From Atherinomorus stipes (lineage: Eukaryota > Chordata > Actinopteri > Atheriniformes > Atherinidae), in the NCBI GenBank assembly GCA_023101725.1, contig JALJCO010008621.1, positions 2,339,001 to 2,403,000 on the forward strand: DNA of 64,000 nt, in the 5' to 3' direction. The notes beneath the pieces were generated by a model. It was not told the origin of the DNA, ran no database searches, and worked only from the letters and a program-made list of their open reading frames with translations. This document shows, one piece after another, positions 48,093-60,417 of this stretch. The position numbers and the translations under genes are program-made. Within the stretch, counting starts at the first letter, position 1, and each line of letters opens with the position of its first letter.

Positions 48093-48540
48093 GTCTATGT
48101 ATCATTCATCTGGTCTAGTTCTTTCTTCAGAATGCTCCTATTAAGGATCTTCTTAGTATGTTTTAGTTATTTCTTATATGCTACTATCTAAGGATTTCTT
48201 CTATGGACTCTCTCTCTGTCTCAGTGTCTCTCTATCTATCTAGTATCTCTCTGTCTAACAGAGTATCTGTCTGTCGAGAGATCTAGTATTGTCGTCTCAA
48301 TGTAATTATCTCTCTCTCTCAGTGTGTCTCCGTCTCTCTCAATCTATCTGCAGTGTCAGTGTCTATGTGCGTCGCGGTCGTTCGCATTAATTAAACTCTA
48401 TCTCTTCTCAATTATGATCTTTCTATCTTCTCGTCTCTCTCTCCCCTCTCTCTCTCTCTCTCGTGTGTATCACTCTCTCTCGGCACGTTCTTTCCATATC
48501 TATCTATTCTGTCGATGTCGATCTACGGGGGGCGGTAGGT
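48093..48540. repeat. Degenerate pyrimidine-rich tail of the TATC array
   Basis: Irregular TCTC, TATC and GTCTCTC strings, strongly C/T on the plus strand, the opposite bias to 46,870-47,700. Confidence 0.7.
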
Positions 48541-49859
48541 TGAGGGGTAAATTTTTCAGCATTCCTTATTGTTGTTAAAATCCCACCTTCCCTTTGACGA
48601 TACAGTGTAACAGAATTCAAGACCCAAATGCCAGAAGGCAGAAAACACACACACACACCAACACACAGGTCCCCCTCCTGTGCACATCCTCTATGCTTGG
48701 AGGGTGAAGATATGCAAAGCGTCACCATCATCAAAACAAAAACTGCAAGGGAATATAGGGCAGTTGAGTGAATTAAAATGCATCCCTGGAGACATGTCTT
48801 TCTTTCTTTTCCCTTTGCTCATTTCCCCACTCCTCATGCTGGAGAAATTCTCTTCTCTATTTAATTTCGATTACACAGCCCTTTTCTGGCCAGATGCCAG
48901 TCCAAGTTATAGTAACTTACAAAGACATCTGTGATTATTTTGGTTTTGAAAATCAAAAACAGAGGTTAGAAGTTTTAGTAATTCGGCACTTTCTTTCACT
49001 GACATGCTGACAACCATTTTGATGTGATATTGGTTCAACTGAGGACACATAATCCAAAAACCATATTTGCAATAAAACTGACTAAAATATTGCAATGGGA
49101 GAAGTGGGAAGGACAGTGTTCAAGGCCAAGACCATGCTTCAGTCCCACAACAATAAAACCAAATTTGCTTGGAAATATGAAAATAAAATGAACAATAAAA
49201 ATATAAAACACAGGATGTCACAAGCTCTTGTCTGGCCAAGAAATTCTGTACTGATCATAGCTCTACTAAGTGACTTAGTGGCTCACGCATCTAATCAAGC
49301 CCTTTTTTATGCATGTTCTGTTGTATGTACGTTTGTTCTGTTTTTTGTATGTTTTTTATTCTTTTAAAAATATTCTATATCTCAAATTGTTACTTTTACA
49401 GTATGTGCTAAATAGATAAAATAATATCATGTAGATAATTCATGCAGACACACACAAAATATTTATAATAGTGCAAGCAAAAATCACTTCTCCTTCTCAG
49501 CTAATAATTGGATCTCATAATTCGGCTGGCCTTAAATGAAAGCATTTCAGGCAACAAGTGTGTCACTATCTGACGTGGTGACATTAAGAGTTGAATTAGT
49601 CAATAAAAAGGGGTCATTTCTTCACTCTTGACTTTGCTTGTGATGCCTGGAATGCAAGTTGAGAAGAATTAAACTTCTGAAGCAATAGCACAGTCACAAG
49701 CTACGCAAATCACATTTTACTCTGAATCAGCTCCCCAACAAACTTAGGGTAGACGCAACATCAACTGAGAAATGATGACATAATGTACATTTTTAATGTT
49801 TCAATTGATTATTTTTAAAGAAAATGTACCTGATCATTTCACAGTTTGCCTTCCTTTAG
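48541..49859. other. Single-copy-looking non-coding DNA
   Basis: No gene or mobile element is recognised. There is a short AC run at 48,646-48,658. Confidence 0.55.
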
Positions 49860-49944
49860 TACACTACTGCTTAAAGGTTTGGGATCACTTTCCCATTACA
49901 GGGACTTGAGGCAAGATTAAGAAATGAGATCCGGGACTGGCGCT

Positions 49945-50415
49945 GCGGGTAACTGCAGCCATGAGCCAAGCCATCACAGGAGCGTGCACAAATTGAAGCT
50001 ATAACTTGAAGCTATAATGGTTAGCCATCCCTTATAGGGATGGCTTATAGGGATGATCTGGCTGGATGACGTTGCAGTGTTTGTTGGTCTCTCTTTCTGT
50101 CCTCTCCACCCCAGCCGGTCGAGGCAAATGGCCGCCCTACCTGAGCCGGGTTCTCCCGGAGGTTTTCCCTTCCTGTTAAAAGGGTGTTTTCCTTCCCACT
50201 GTCGCCACCCCTCCGTGCTTGCTCAGGATGGGGGATTGGACTGGGTCAAATCAAGATTAGATCCAATCTGTTGGTTTCCTTAGCTAGGCTATTATGAATC
50301 TGACCTGAACTTTTCTGTCTGTTAAGCGCCCTGAGGTGACATTGTCATGAATGGACACTCTACAAATAAAGTTGAATTGAATTGAATTGAATTGAATTGA
50401 ATTGAATTGAATTGA
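49945..50415 (+). mobile_element. Fish retroposon (SINE-like or LINE 3' end) with a (TTGAA)n tail, inner layer of the nest
   Basis: CTGAGCCGGGTTCTCCCGGA, GTTTTCCCTTCCTGTTAAAA, GTTTTCCTTCCCACTGTCGC, GTTAAGCGCCCTGAGGTGAC and a terminal TTGAA repeat of nine units form a string I know from many teleost genomes. The A- and B-box region of a tRNA SINE is not evident, so it may instead be a LINE 3' end. The copy breaks the family-A interior between GACTGGCGCT and ATAACGTTG. No clear target duplication was read. Confidence 0.82.
50023..50045. repeat. 9-bp hairpin inside the retroposon
   Basis: AGCCATCCC (50,023-50,031), loop TTATA, GGGATGGCT (50,037-50,045). A partial second copy TTATAGGGATG follows at once. 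Confidence 0.85.
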
Positions 50416-50416
50416 A
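50372..50416. repeat. (TTGAA)9 tail
   Basis: Nine perfect pentamer units forming the 3' tail of the retroposon. Confidence 0.95.
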
Positions 50417-50793
50417 TAACGTTGTTTACTATGCTGATAGTCTTTTTCTTTGTAGTTCCACTTTTTAGTGTCTTTCAAATGATCTGGATCGTTTGCTGAC
50501 GGCAAAGAATCCATAACTATCTCTTGCAGTATTAGAATTCACCGCGACATCTCCTTCTTGTGTTAAAACTGTCGGGTACGCGGATGCAGTGTCATTTGAC
50601 ATCACATCCGCAGGACAGCATGAGAAATTCAGCCACCGAATTGCAGCGCATATGCAGCACAGCCTGTTCAAGGCAACGGAGAGAGACGTGGGGAGGTGGA
50701 CATGCTTGTTTATACTTTCACAGTTCCTGCCTCTAGTCCCTTTAAAGCCACCGGGAAAGTACAGGTAATCCCCAACTTTTGAGCAGTAGTGTA

Positions 50794-52511
50794 TCTATTG
50801 TAATCACAGCAAGACATATGAAGTACTAGAAAGCGATAAAAGGGAGAAAAAGCATGTTCTTGTAAAGTGCAGAGGGTGATCAGTAAATCAAGAGAAGGGT
50901 GTTTGTCCAACCAATGTCTGGTCAATAAACCAATGACAAGGTCACACAAGCAGGTGGTGTTAGTAACCACTGCAAGTTAACCTTCATCTGATCAGATGGA
51001 CTAGCTCTGCTTTCAAAGAGCACTGCTGTCCATATTTATTCTTGCTCTCTAACACCACCTGTCAGATATACCACCTGCACAAAATCTTTGGTGAAACTGA
51101 GAGAACAATGAAATACACTGCAGAAAATGTTCAGAGTTCATTTTCTGGGGTTTCAGACATTCTCTTTTTGTTTGTTGTTGTTTGTTTTTGTTTTAACAGA
51201 ACTAGGGTGTGAATGGAGATAGGACTCCCAAAGACTCTTGTGTTGTTTTGAAGAAAATCGCCACTGTAAATGTTTTTGTTTGAGCTATAATAGTGCCTTG
51301 ATTCATCTTCACTGGGGAGAAAGAAAAGCAACCACCCGCATGTTCTGCTTTAATCCACAGTACTTAATCTTTGTGGAAAAGGCTCTGCTTATCGTGTTTC
51401 CCGCATGTAAGTCTGTTTTTATCTGCTCCTCTCTTCCTTAGACACACCCGCACACACACATGTGCACTTATGAAAACACTCACACACGTATGGATAACAC
51501 AAAGGCACACACCGTGAGTAAAGCAAGTGCATGTAATTACCTCAGTACAACGGTGCTACAAAATGCCAGACAGTGTTTGGATCAGCGTGTATGTGTTTAG
51601 AGTTTTGTAATTAGCAGAATACATTTAAATACATTTGGCTGAAAGACTCCTGGGAGAGTTCCTGTTTGCTGTGTCTGCCTCAATCTCTTGCTCCCTTTAT
51701 TCTCCCTCCTTGAATCTCACTGTGCCTGCAGTGCTGATTTTCTTTCAAATTTACCGATCAAACTCTTCCCTTTATGCACTGTTCTTCTCCTCTCTGGTTC
51801 ATGTTGCACTCGAACAAATCCCAACTGTTCAATGGGCCTAATGACCCCCTGTGCACTTTGCATAATAGTAAACTACTTTGGCTAAATATCAGCAGTCATC
51901 TTTAAAATACTGTGCTAATTCTGGAGAATTTGACTTCCTTGAGGTCAATATGACCACATAATCTGGATTCATTATGAGGTCTGACAGTTTTTGTAACATG
52001 CTGTCCAAAAGTAATCAGAAATTTTATTTTAAATGACAAATACCACACAAGTACACATTTATTTACTCCACGTTGCACAATCTAATATCACTGGACTGAT
52101 TTAGCAAGCAAGGAGTTACATTCAACCTTCCCCCGGAGCTCAACCCTGCTCATCAAACCAGTCTTAATTATTCAGCAGGCAGCCTGGTGTCTTTCATCTC
52201 TGTTAATTGCTGCGGTCGACTTCTCACTGGGACCATTGCTCCCAATGAAAGCTTCCACTCGTGCTGCACTGAACCACCAGAGGATGCATGTGGAGCAGTT
52301 CTGTGTGTGTATGTGTGTGTGTGCTGGCTGAAAGTGGGAATCAGGTACGAAAGGTTAAATTCCAAATTTAATCACAGAGTGACTTTTGAAAATATGTAAT
52401 CATATGTATAAGTGCACCTCTGGGTTTTTATGAGCCAAAAATGTGACAACTGTTTTTTCTTACCAAAGGAAAGTGTCCTGTACATGTCTATAGCTGAACA
52501 ATGTTGCTGAC
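50794..52511. other. Single-copy-looking non-coding DNA
   Basis: No gene is recognised. AC-rich patches lie near 51,450-51,495 and a TG run at 52,302-52,322. Confidence 0.55.
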
Positions 52512-52515
52512 TTAA

Positions 52516-53412
52516 AGGAATAGTTCACCCACAGAATGATTTACCTTTATTTTCCACTTACCCTCATGGTGAGCAAGACTCTGGAGCACTTTTTTAATAT
52601 CTCAAATGCAGCCGGCGATCAGGAAGGCCCCCCCCTCCAACTTTCATATAATGGAGTTCACCGGGGTCTGAGCCAAAAAGGTCCATAAAAGTCCACAAAA
52701 ACTTGTCAATATTCCTCCATACTGCTCGTCCGATATAGTCCAAGTGTCCTGAGTTGGTAGCATCCAGAATTTACTCGAAACGACATCATTTAATACATTT
52801 TTAGAGCCTAAACAGTGCTATATCTTTTTTCCTGCAAGCGCGCCGAAGCGCGTTCGCGACACTATGGAAGCCACGGCGTTCAGAGCCTACTCTGCCGATA
52901 ATGCAAGCGTAGAAGAAGAAATTTGCTGTTTACATTGTGCTTAGAGCACCAGAGCTGCAGACAAACCAGGACAACCACAGGAGGGGTTGGATATTGATTT
53001 AAAACAAAGAAAGAAAGAAAAAGAGAATGTGTGATCTCGTCTGCCATGGCTTCCGTAGTTTTGTGAACGTGCATCGGCGTGCTTGCTAGAGATGCGATGT
53101 AATATTGTTTAGGCTCTAAAAATATACTAAATGCCGTTGTTTCGAGTAAATTCTGGATGCTACCCACTCAGGGCACTTGGATTACATTGGACGAGCAGTA
53201 TGGAGGAATATTGACAATTTTTTGTGGACTTTTATTGATCTTTTTGGCTCAGACCCCCGGCGAACTCCATTATATAAAAAGTTCGGGGAAAAAAGAGAAG
53301 CCTTCCTGACCGCCAGCTGCATTTGAGATAATAAAAAAGTGCTCCCGAGTCTTGCTCACCATGAGGGTAAGTGGAAAATAAAGTTAAACCATTCTGTGGG
53401 TGAACTGTTCCT
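52516..53412. mobile_element. TTAA-target long foldback element, copy 2, complete
   Basis: The left end AGGAATAGTTCACCCACAG and the inverse of the right end AGGAACAGTTCACCCACAG differ by one base. TTAA flanks both sides (52,512-52,515 and 53,413-53,416). The arms pair over about 365 bases each (about 52,516-52,880 and 53,048-53,412), leaving a unique centre of about 170 bases at 52,880-53,047. The centre corresponds to the inverse of the copy-1 centre at about 1,640-1,800, so this copy lies in the opposite orientation. An A run follows the right TTAA directly. No transposase is encoded. The open frame at 52,880-53,167 (minus) starts with the same MGS-QNLLET residues as one at 1,673-1,921 (minus) only because both lie in the arm. 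Confidence 0.9.
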
Positions 53413-53416
53413 TTAA

Positions 53417-56392
53417 AAAAAAAAAAAAAAAAATTACTTTGGCCATTGCTAATATGCCAAATGTATTACAACTAAAGATAATTATAAAAAAAAAAACGCA
53501 TAAAGATTTCCTCCTTCACCGTCTTTTCTTGTTCTAGTTATTATGGGTTCCTAAATGATATAGTGACTTATAGACTTTATTGTAGTGTCTGGATCACTAT
53601 GTTAATAAAATGTCTTATTTGAGACAGGACATTGTCTTTGTGACTTGGCACCAAAGGTTGGCATTAGTTTTGATAAAAGTTTGTTTAGTGGTCCTATGGT
53701 TGGCAGCAATAGGGTGTTTTATTTTTTGTTCTTCCCAAGTTGAAAATGTGTAACCAGGTTTCTAATGTTTGTCATGTTTCCATATTTTTCTCATTCATAG
53801 AAGCTAATGTACTTCCATAAGCCAACATCTAATGTAGATGGTATCAGTCAGATTCCTCATTCAGCCATCTTGTTCATGCATTGGACTGTCTGGGTGCTTC
53901 ACTTCCACTTTTCCAAGTTCCTCTTTGTGTGTTTTGTCAACATACTGTAACTTACAGAAAAAACACAGAAAAAGAGCATTTACTCACTTAACTTGGCAAA
54001 TCCTAAACTAGGGGAGTGCTTGTCTTGTCTTTACTTCTCTAATCTTTACATCAATACACTACTGTTATGCTGACCTCATGTGTGTCTCTCTGGTTAGGAG
54101 AGTTGTTGCAACAAAGGTTTCTTTAAGTTTCACAAATTTGCAACATTTTTACAAAGTGCTTTTATCATAAGCTTTTTAAGGATCTGAAAAGTTGCTAACT
54201 TAAGCAACAAAAAGCTATAATAAGTGGGCAACAGCATAAACCAAAAATTCTTACTGCCTCACATGATTTTGATCATGCTGTGATTTGGTGCTGTGTTGGT
54301 GATGTCCATTTAGTTGATGAAAATATGAAAATGGGATGACAAATGGGGGATACCAGATATAATTGGTCAACTGGTCTACCAGGATGGTCTCTGTGTGGGA
54401 AAACACTGGTTATAAATCTTACATGACAGATCTGTAACTCTCTTTTTAGACAATAAATGTTGAAATAAATCTGTTTGCTGCATTTACTTGATGGCAAGAC
54501 ATTACACACTGAAGGGAGCATGGGTCAGTGGGTGTCAACGACTTATTTTTACTCAAGGCTCACAAACTAAATAATTTCTTCATGACGCTGGATAATGGGT
54601 GCAAGGTTTTTGACCACACTGATGAAATTTCAGTCGTTGATTTTAAGCTTCTGCGGTTGCCTTTGTTCTTTAAAGACTGACTGCATTTTCATAAATATAG
54701 ACTAACCATCATCTGTCATAGAATTAAACAGAACAAACAACAATTTGACAAAATAAGCAGAAATGATGGGAAAAAAAGATTACTTTCAGAGAGGAAAAAT
54801 AGTCCTGTTATAGTAGTTTACAGATAAATTGCAGTTAGCCCATCAGCTCAGTAACCTGCAAGCAGACATTCTGGCACAGGAGCACACAGAGACGAAGTGG
54901 GAGTGATGGTTTGAAAAGTGATGGATAAAGAGGGAGAAGAGGTGGGCAGCCACGGCCGATAGCACAGGGATAAATGTGTTATACCTTTGGTCTAAGATAT
55001 ACCGTTTGAAAGAAGACAGATATATGAAAGATGACTGCCTTGGAGGACAGCCTGCAAGAAGGACATGCATAAAATGGAAGATGGAAATAGTAAGGACAGA
55101 TGAAACTAGCTCAAATATCTGGTTTATTCAAAAGGGTCAGAGAGGCATGAAAAGAAAAAAAGCAAAGAGGGAAAAGGAGTTAAGGAAGTTAAAAATATAC
55201 AAAGTAACGCCTGTAAAGGAGACAGTCCATTCTGAGGGGACCTTCGCAGCATTGCACACAACACATGTGCACACAAACTCACACACAGTTACTGCAACAT
55301 ACATCAGTGGGCTGGAAACAGCACATGATAAATTCTGAACACAATACATTTTGTCGAAAAGATTTAACATCTAATTCAGCTCTGACAGCTCCTTCCATCT
55401 CAACGCCAGACTGGTTGCATTGATCCACACCACACAGACGGCCTTGGACTTCACAGATAGTCTAACACACACACACACACACACACAAACATAGCGCAAA
55501 GAGAAGTACACAAGCTGCCTTGCAGATCCACAAAACCAACCAGCAATTTAAAGTGCAGAAGTACTGAGGGGAAAAAAAGTCAGCAGAAGGATTCCAGGTA
55601 TAATCTAATAAGACCTTGCTGTATCTTGATAATGATTCCAAATTACACTGAATTTATCCATCTGCATCAGGGACTTGATTTCCTCCACTCTGCTGTTTTC
55701 TTTAACTACTTCAAGCCTTCCTTGTGCTCCCTTGGGAGTGTTCAGCTCTCCTCTGCTCGGTAGACTATTTGGAAAAGTAATCTACAGTATGTACTGAGTG
55801 TGAATCGGCACTACTTGTACTTCAATGTGTTTGTAGCATTGTTGACAAGTCAATAAGAAAGGCTGCATATGCAATGAGTGACAAACAAAACATACACAAA
55901 AAAACACACAATATGTAAGAACCCAGAATGTGTTGCTTAAAAATATGACTGGAGCTTTGGAGCACAGCATGATGCACCTAAAACAGGAACTTTGACCACT
56001 GATTCTGATGGAGAAACACACTGTATTAACTGCAGATAAGATACAGGGGGGTGAAGAAATCTTTGTAGGGACCATAGGCTCACAGTTGTCACAGCATGTG
56101 CTATTTTAAGCTAATGAATTGCAGTGTGAGATTATGAGTTGGCTAGATGCCATGTTGCCAGTTTAGCTATGGTTTCCTTCTGAAGTTCTGGACTTCCAGT
56201 TCTGGAACTACTGCCCAGCAGTGCAGAGGCCAGGGCAAACACTGACATCATTAAGTCAGCATCAAGGCAAGAGAAATGTGTTGATTTGAGGAAAATTGTT
56301 GACAGACAAGAAAAAAAAAAAAACATTTAACTTTAGGAGGAGATGCAGTGTTCTTTATTATTAAGTAAAATGGGACAACATCACATGCTAGT
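53417..56392. other. Single-copy-looking non-coding DNA
   Basis: No gene is recognised. An A run follows the foldback element (53,415-53,431), and an AC array is at 55,465-55,487. Confidence 0.55.
55465..55487. repeat. (AC)n microsatellite
   Basis: About 11 AC units. Confidence 0.9.
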
Positions 56393-56872
56393 CACGATAC
56401 ATGGCAGCAGGAGACAAAGAGGTAAGAGCCAAATGCAAGAGTCACACAAGGACACAGGCGAATATAAGACTGGAGATATTTAAAAAATAAAAAGCATGAT
56501 GTGAGTTTATAGGTTGGGGGTCCCCGACCTAAACAACAGGCACAATTTAAGACTGGAAAACTGAATGACAATGGAGACTAGTGGGAATAACAGGACAAAC
56601 TGGCAGACTTAAGACTGACATAAGCTGATATAATGTAACAAACATGCATGACAAAGGAGAAACTAGAGTGTAAATACTGGGGTACTAATCACAAACAAGG
56701 AGCAGGTGTAACAATTAACAACAGGAATCAGGGAGCAGAAAGTAAACTAAACAGAAAAAAAACAAGACGAAATTATTAAATAAAGGAACAGGACCTGAAG
56801 ACCTGAAAGACAGGACAAACACCAAACTCCAAAACAGACATAAACCAAAAACCAAGCAAATCATGTGTTAAA
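56393..56872 (-). mobile_element. LTR-like or related repeat, minus strand, worn
   Basis: The layout resembles the solo LTR at 58,446-58,830. On the plus strand it reads TCACGATAC near the left, GAGCCAAATGCA, AAAAAATAAAAAGC, repeated ACAGGA, GGAACAGGA and AACAACAGG words, and ends AAAGTATCACA. The ends TCACGATAC and GTATCACA are approximate inverses. No target duplication was found. A small dyad GGGGGTCCCC lies near 56,517. Confidence 0.45.
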
Positions 56873-58344
56873 AGTATCACAACTGAATCTACTCTCATTG
56901 GAGTAGCCTGATTTCTAAGTGGTAAAATGTATCCAGTTTACTTTATAGGTTTTATTTAGATCAACACGTTATCTTAGATCTGAACTATGAGACTAGAACA
57001 AGTCCACTAAATGAAATGTCTTCATTAGGAGACTTAAAAAACCCCAAAACATTTCTGTTCAAAAAATTATTTTAAGTCACTGCATTTCAGTCATTTATAG
57101 AAATTAATCTGTGATGAAGATTGGAACTGCAACATGACATCACAGCTTGTAGCTGTTTATACCTTTATGATGTCCATGACATCACAGCATGCAGCTGTTT
57201 ATACTGTACCTGTATGATGTTTACTATTATCAAGTCCTATAACACTGTAATGTTGCAACAGGAGGTTACTGAGTTTATGAACAGCTGTATAATTCAGCAG
57301 CACTAATTTCATGTTGCTGATATCTACATCAGGATTATTAAACCTGTAGAAGGAAGCCTATAACTATGGTATGGCTTGAGTATGGGGTCAGCCTAACTTG
57401 TACTTAAAAACAGTACAGACTTAATAAAGATAAAGTGCATTTCTTAAATTATATTTTTCACCTGATTTAGGATTGTTTTTATCAAACAATAATTTGGCCA
57501 TTATAATACTGGTTTTTATCACGTTACCTTGTTCATACTTTATAGAGTAGTACAGAATAACAGAACTGGAGGATGGTGCAGGTTTAAGCTTATTACACAA
57601 CTACACAAACAGAGGCTTCATGTTCTCTCCATCATAACCTGGTGGGCCAATTTTTCCACATGTAAAAGTGCATTTTGCATGTGGATCCCAGTTTGTTCAC
57701 ACTTCTTTGCTTTTTCTGAAAAGTGCTTTAAATCAGTTATACCTGTCTACAGTGAATCACACTGGCTCTGATCCTGGCGTTTAACTCTGAAGCAGAATCA
57801 CTACATCCAGTTAGTCAACTGTCGCTCTCTCTCTCTGGACTGCTAATTGATTGCAAGGTCCGGCTGACCAGGTCCGAGCTTCTCCTAAAATGTCCTCTTA
57901 AATGGTGTTGTTTTAAGGGACTTCATGGAATTAATCGGTTTCTCTTTTTCCACATTGCTTCTTTCTCCGTTATTGTTTTAAAACTCCAGCTGAAACTCCA
58001 TTTTCCTTTTAACAGGCGGCAGTGATGTCACCCTGCGGCGTCACTAGGTGTCTGTTAATCCAGCTGCATTCAGCTCTAGTTTATGATTCAGCTCTGGGCG
58101 CTGCCAACCAAACCTCCGAACTTTTGTATTAAAGAGAAGCAACTGCGCATGTACAACTTAAAACAAGTGTCTACGGGTAAAGATTTTTGCGCCCTAGGAA
58201 ACACGTGACCAATCCGTAACTTTAGGAAACAGATGAACATGGCAACTTTACTTAAAACTTCATAATATTTATCTTGCTGAACTAAAAGTATATATCCATA
58301 TAATTAGAAACATTTCATTTTAATGTAAATTTTTAATTTCTTTC
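56873..58344. other. Single-copy-looking non-coding DNA
   Basis: No gene is recognised. There is a short tandem-like duplication near 57,124-57,215 (CATGACATCACAGC, then GCTGTTTATAC, occurring twice about 50 bases apart). Confidence 0.5.
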
Positions 58345-58420
58345 TTTTTTCTTCTTTGTGGGGACTGGTGAGTGGTGGGGTGGCGCCCTTGCGCCCTCTA
58401 TTGCACAGCCGCCACTGCCC
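58345..58420. mobile_element. Possible hAT-type element end
   Basis: Read on the minus strand, GGGCAGTGGCGGCTGTGC then AATAGAGGGCGC resembles the CAGTGGCGGCT end of fish hAT elements. The element would extend toward lower coordinates. CAGGCGGCAGTG near 58,013 is a weak candidate for the opposite end. Only one end is convincing. Confidence 0.35.
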
Positions 58421-58445
58421 AAAACTAAGGACAAATTAAATCCAC

Positions 58446-58830
58446 TGTCACGGGTTGAGTGGGGGATGGAAGGACAAGGACCCAAATGCAGGACGAGGAG
58501 GAGGATGCAGAAACAAAGATTTATTAAATGAAAAACTAAAAGGGGTGACTTACATGAACTGGAGAGGGTTACAACGATGACAACGGCAGGAACAACACCA
58601 GGATAAACAGACTAACTGGCAATGAACAACTGAAAACCGGGAGTAATACCAGGAGGGACTAATAAATAACGAGCAACAGGTGGACAGATTACAAATGAAA
58701 ACCAAGTGTGTATTGGAACAGGAAGTAAACTGGAACCAAATACAGACAGGGAACGACGACAATATAAAGCAGGAAACAAGACAGAACACAGACAGGACCA
58801 AACTAAACAAAAAACCCACACATCATGACA
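58446..58830 (-). mobile_element. Solo LTR-like element, minus strand, with exact 5-bp target duplication
   Basis: TCCAC occurs immediately on both sides (58,441-58,445 and 58,831-58,835). Read on the minus strand, the 385-base unit starts TGTCATGATGTG and ends CAACCCGTGACA, with TG...CA ends and a TGTCA/TGACA inversion. A TTTATATTG box (plus strand CAATATAAA near 58,760), an AATAAATC polyadenylation-like signal (plus GATTTATT near 58,519) and the GCATTTGGGTCC string near its end are in LTR order. Length and duplication fit a Gypsy-type or related LTR. No internal region remains. Confidence 0.75.
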
Positions 58831-60310
58831 TCCACAAGAACTCATCCAGATCCTACAGACCGAGACCCTGCTAAAGGTTTGCCATGTAATTCTCATCATT
58901 CTGTTATCTACTGTTTCGGTATCAGATAAAGTGTACACAAGATTTGTATTTCAGTTACATTTAAAAAGAACTTTGGGTGCTTCATTTGACACTGATAAAA
59001 TCAATATTATTACACCAGAGTAATGAACAGACAACAAGCAGTGCGAAAGGGATTATCTACAGTAACTATACAGTTCCCTTCAAAACATGCACAACTCAAC
59101 GCTATCTTGTCCTCTTCTCTTCTTCAGCAATTCTTTCACAAAATGCAGTGACTGTAACCTTTAAGCAGTGTTTCACAGAACAGAGATTTATTTAACATGT
59201 CAGGGTAAAGTAGTTTTTTCATGGGTGTGTTCTTTCTGGTCCAATTTGTGAAACCATGAAGACCAATGCAATGAGGAATCTTCATGGACACGACCATTCA
59301 AAAATTTCACACCATTATAAGTCGCAGTGAGATGTGTGTGGTTGCAGTCATGCACACATTTCTCCTCAGGTCTTGGGGGACCATGTCAGAACATATTACT
59401 GACAGCACCCCACACTCAACTAGAGCAAGGTAACGCCAGCCCAATTTGTTTCCCTAATAGCTGGTATATTATTCACCTAGTCATTCATTCACCCACCCAC
59501 CTACAAACACACACACATAAACGTTTGGCTTATTATTATACAGGTATACCCTTGAATAAGACTCAAGTTCATCTGCTGGGGGTGCAGAGAAAGCCTGGCT
59601 GATATTAGGAGAGAGGTCACATTGCACTGTAAACACGCTTTGTCTGCTTATTCATTTATTTACTATGCTCTCCCAGCACACCACTCAGCTTGTCAGCAAT
59701 AGGAGGCTGGGGTTGGACTGGATGTGGACAATGTTTATGTCTGCAGTTTAGAAACACTTTGTGTGATGGATAACTCGTGACCAACTTCATATTTCGGGGA
59801 TAAATATTTATTACAAGAGTCAATTACTTTGTTTGACCACCAGTTTCAATTTTAGATATGAGGAAATCCTGCAAAAATATATATGTATTAATAGCGCATC
59901 AACACACCACAGTGTCCCTGTGTTGACTATGGCAGCACCGTCCCCTGTATCGACCCCATATACTGTTTAATATTCATAAAGTCTATTTCAGCAGCTTCAG
60001 TCGCTGTAGTGGTGCGACGCACCCACCCTCCTACTAAATCTATTCTCATTGATCACCATTGGCTTTCCCAAACGCACATCGATCCTGCTCAAACTCACGC
60101 TCAAGGTCCCCTCAAAACATATTCACTTCACAATTCACTTACAAATGAAGTCCTTCCCCCCTGGCGTTTCATCAAAGAGATTATTTTTTTATCTTTTTTT
60201 CATTGTGCAATTGCAATTCTCACTGAAACCAATAAAACTTGATGTCTGCTCTCGAGTCTGGATGTGATATGAGATGTGTCACTCTTTAAGATTAGTTTCA
60301 GATGTTTGGA

Positions 60311-60417
<107 letters not shown>

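Larger units (their letters stand above)
49898..50743. mobile_element. Inverted-repeat element, copy B (family of 15-378), middle layer of the nest
   Basis: The left end is CAGGGACTTGAGGCAAG and the right end TGCCTCTAGTCCCTTT, inverses of each other with small changes. The interior after 50,415 (GTTGTTTACTATGC, TTTAGTGTCTTTC, GATCTGGATCGTTTGCTGAC, TTGACATCACATCCGCAGG) matches copy A at 60-345. Without its own insertion the element is about 375 bases. This copy keeps both ends and defines the family. Confidence 0.82.
49862..50791. mobile_element. Tc1-type MITE, outer layer of a three-level nest
   Basis: The left arm CACTACTGCTTAAAGGTTTG, then GGATCACTTTCCC, is mirrored by the right arm ending CCCCAACTTTTGAGCAGTAG then TG, with TA at both borders (49,860-49,861 and 50,792-50,793). 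The end motif is that of a fish Tc1-like family. The two short arms (about 36 and 40 bases) are separated by a later insertion of the 49,898-50,743 element. Confidence 0.8.
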
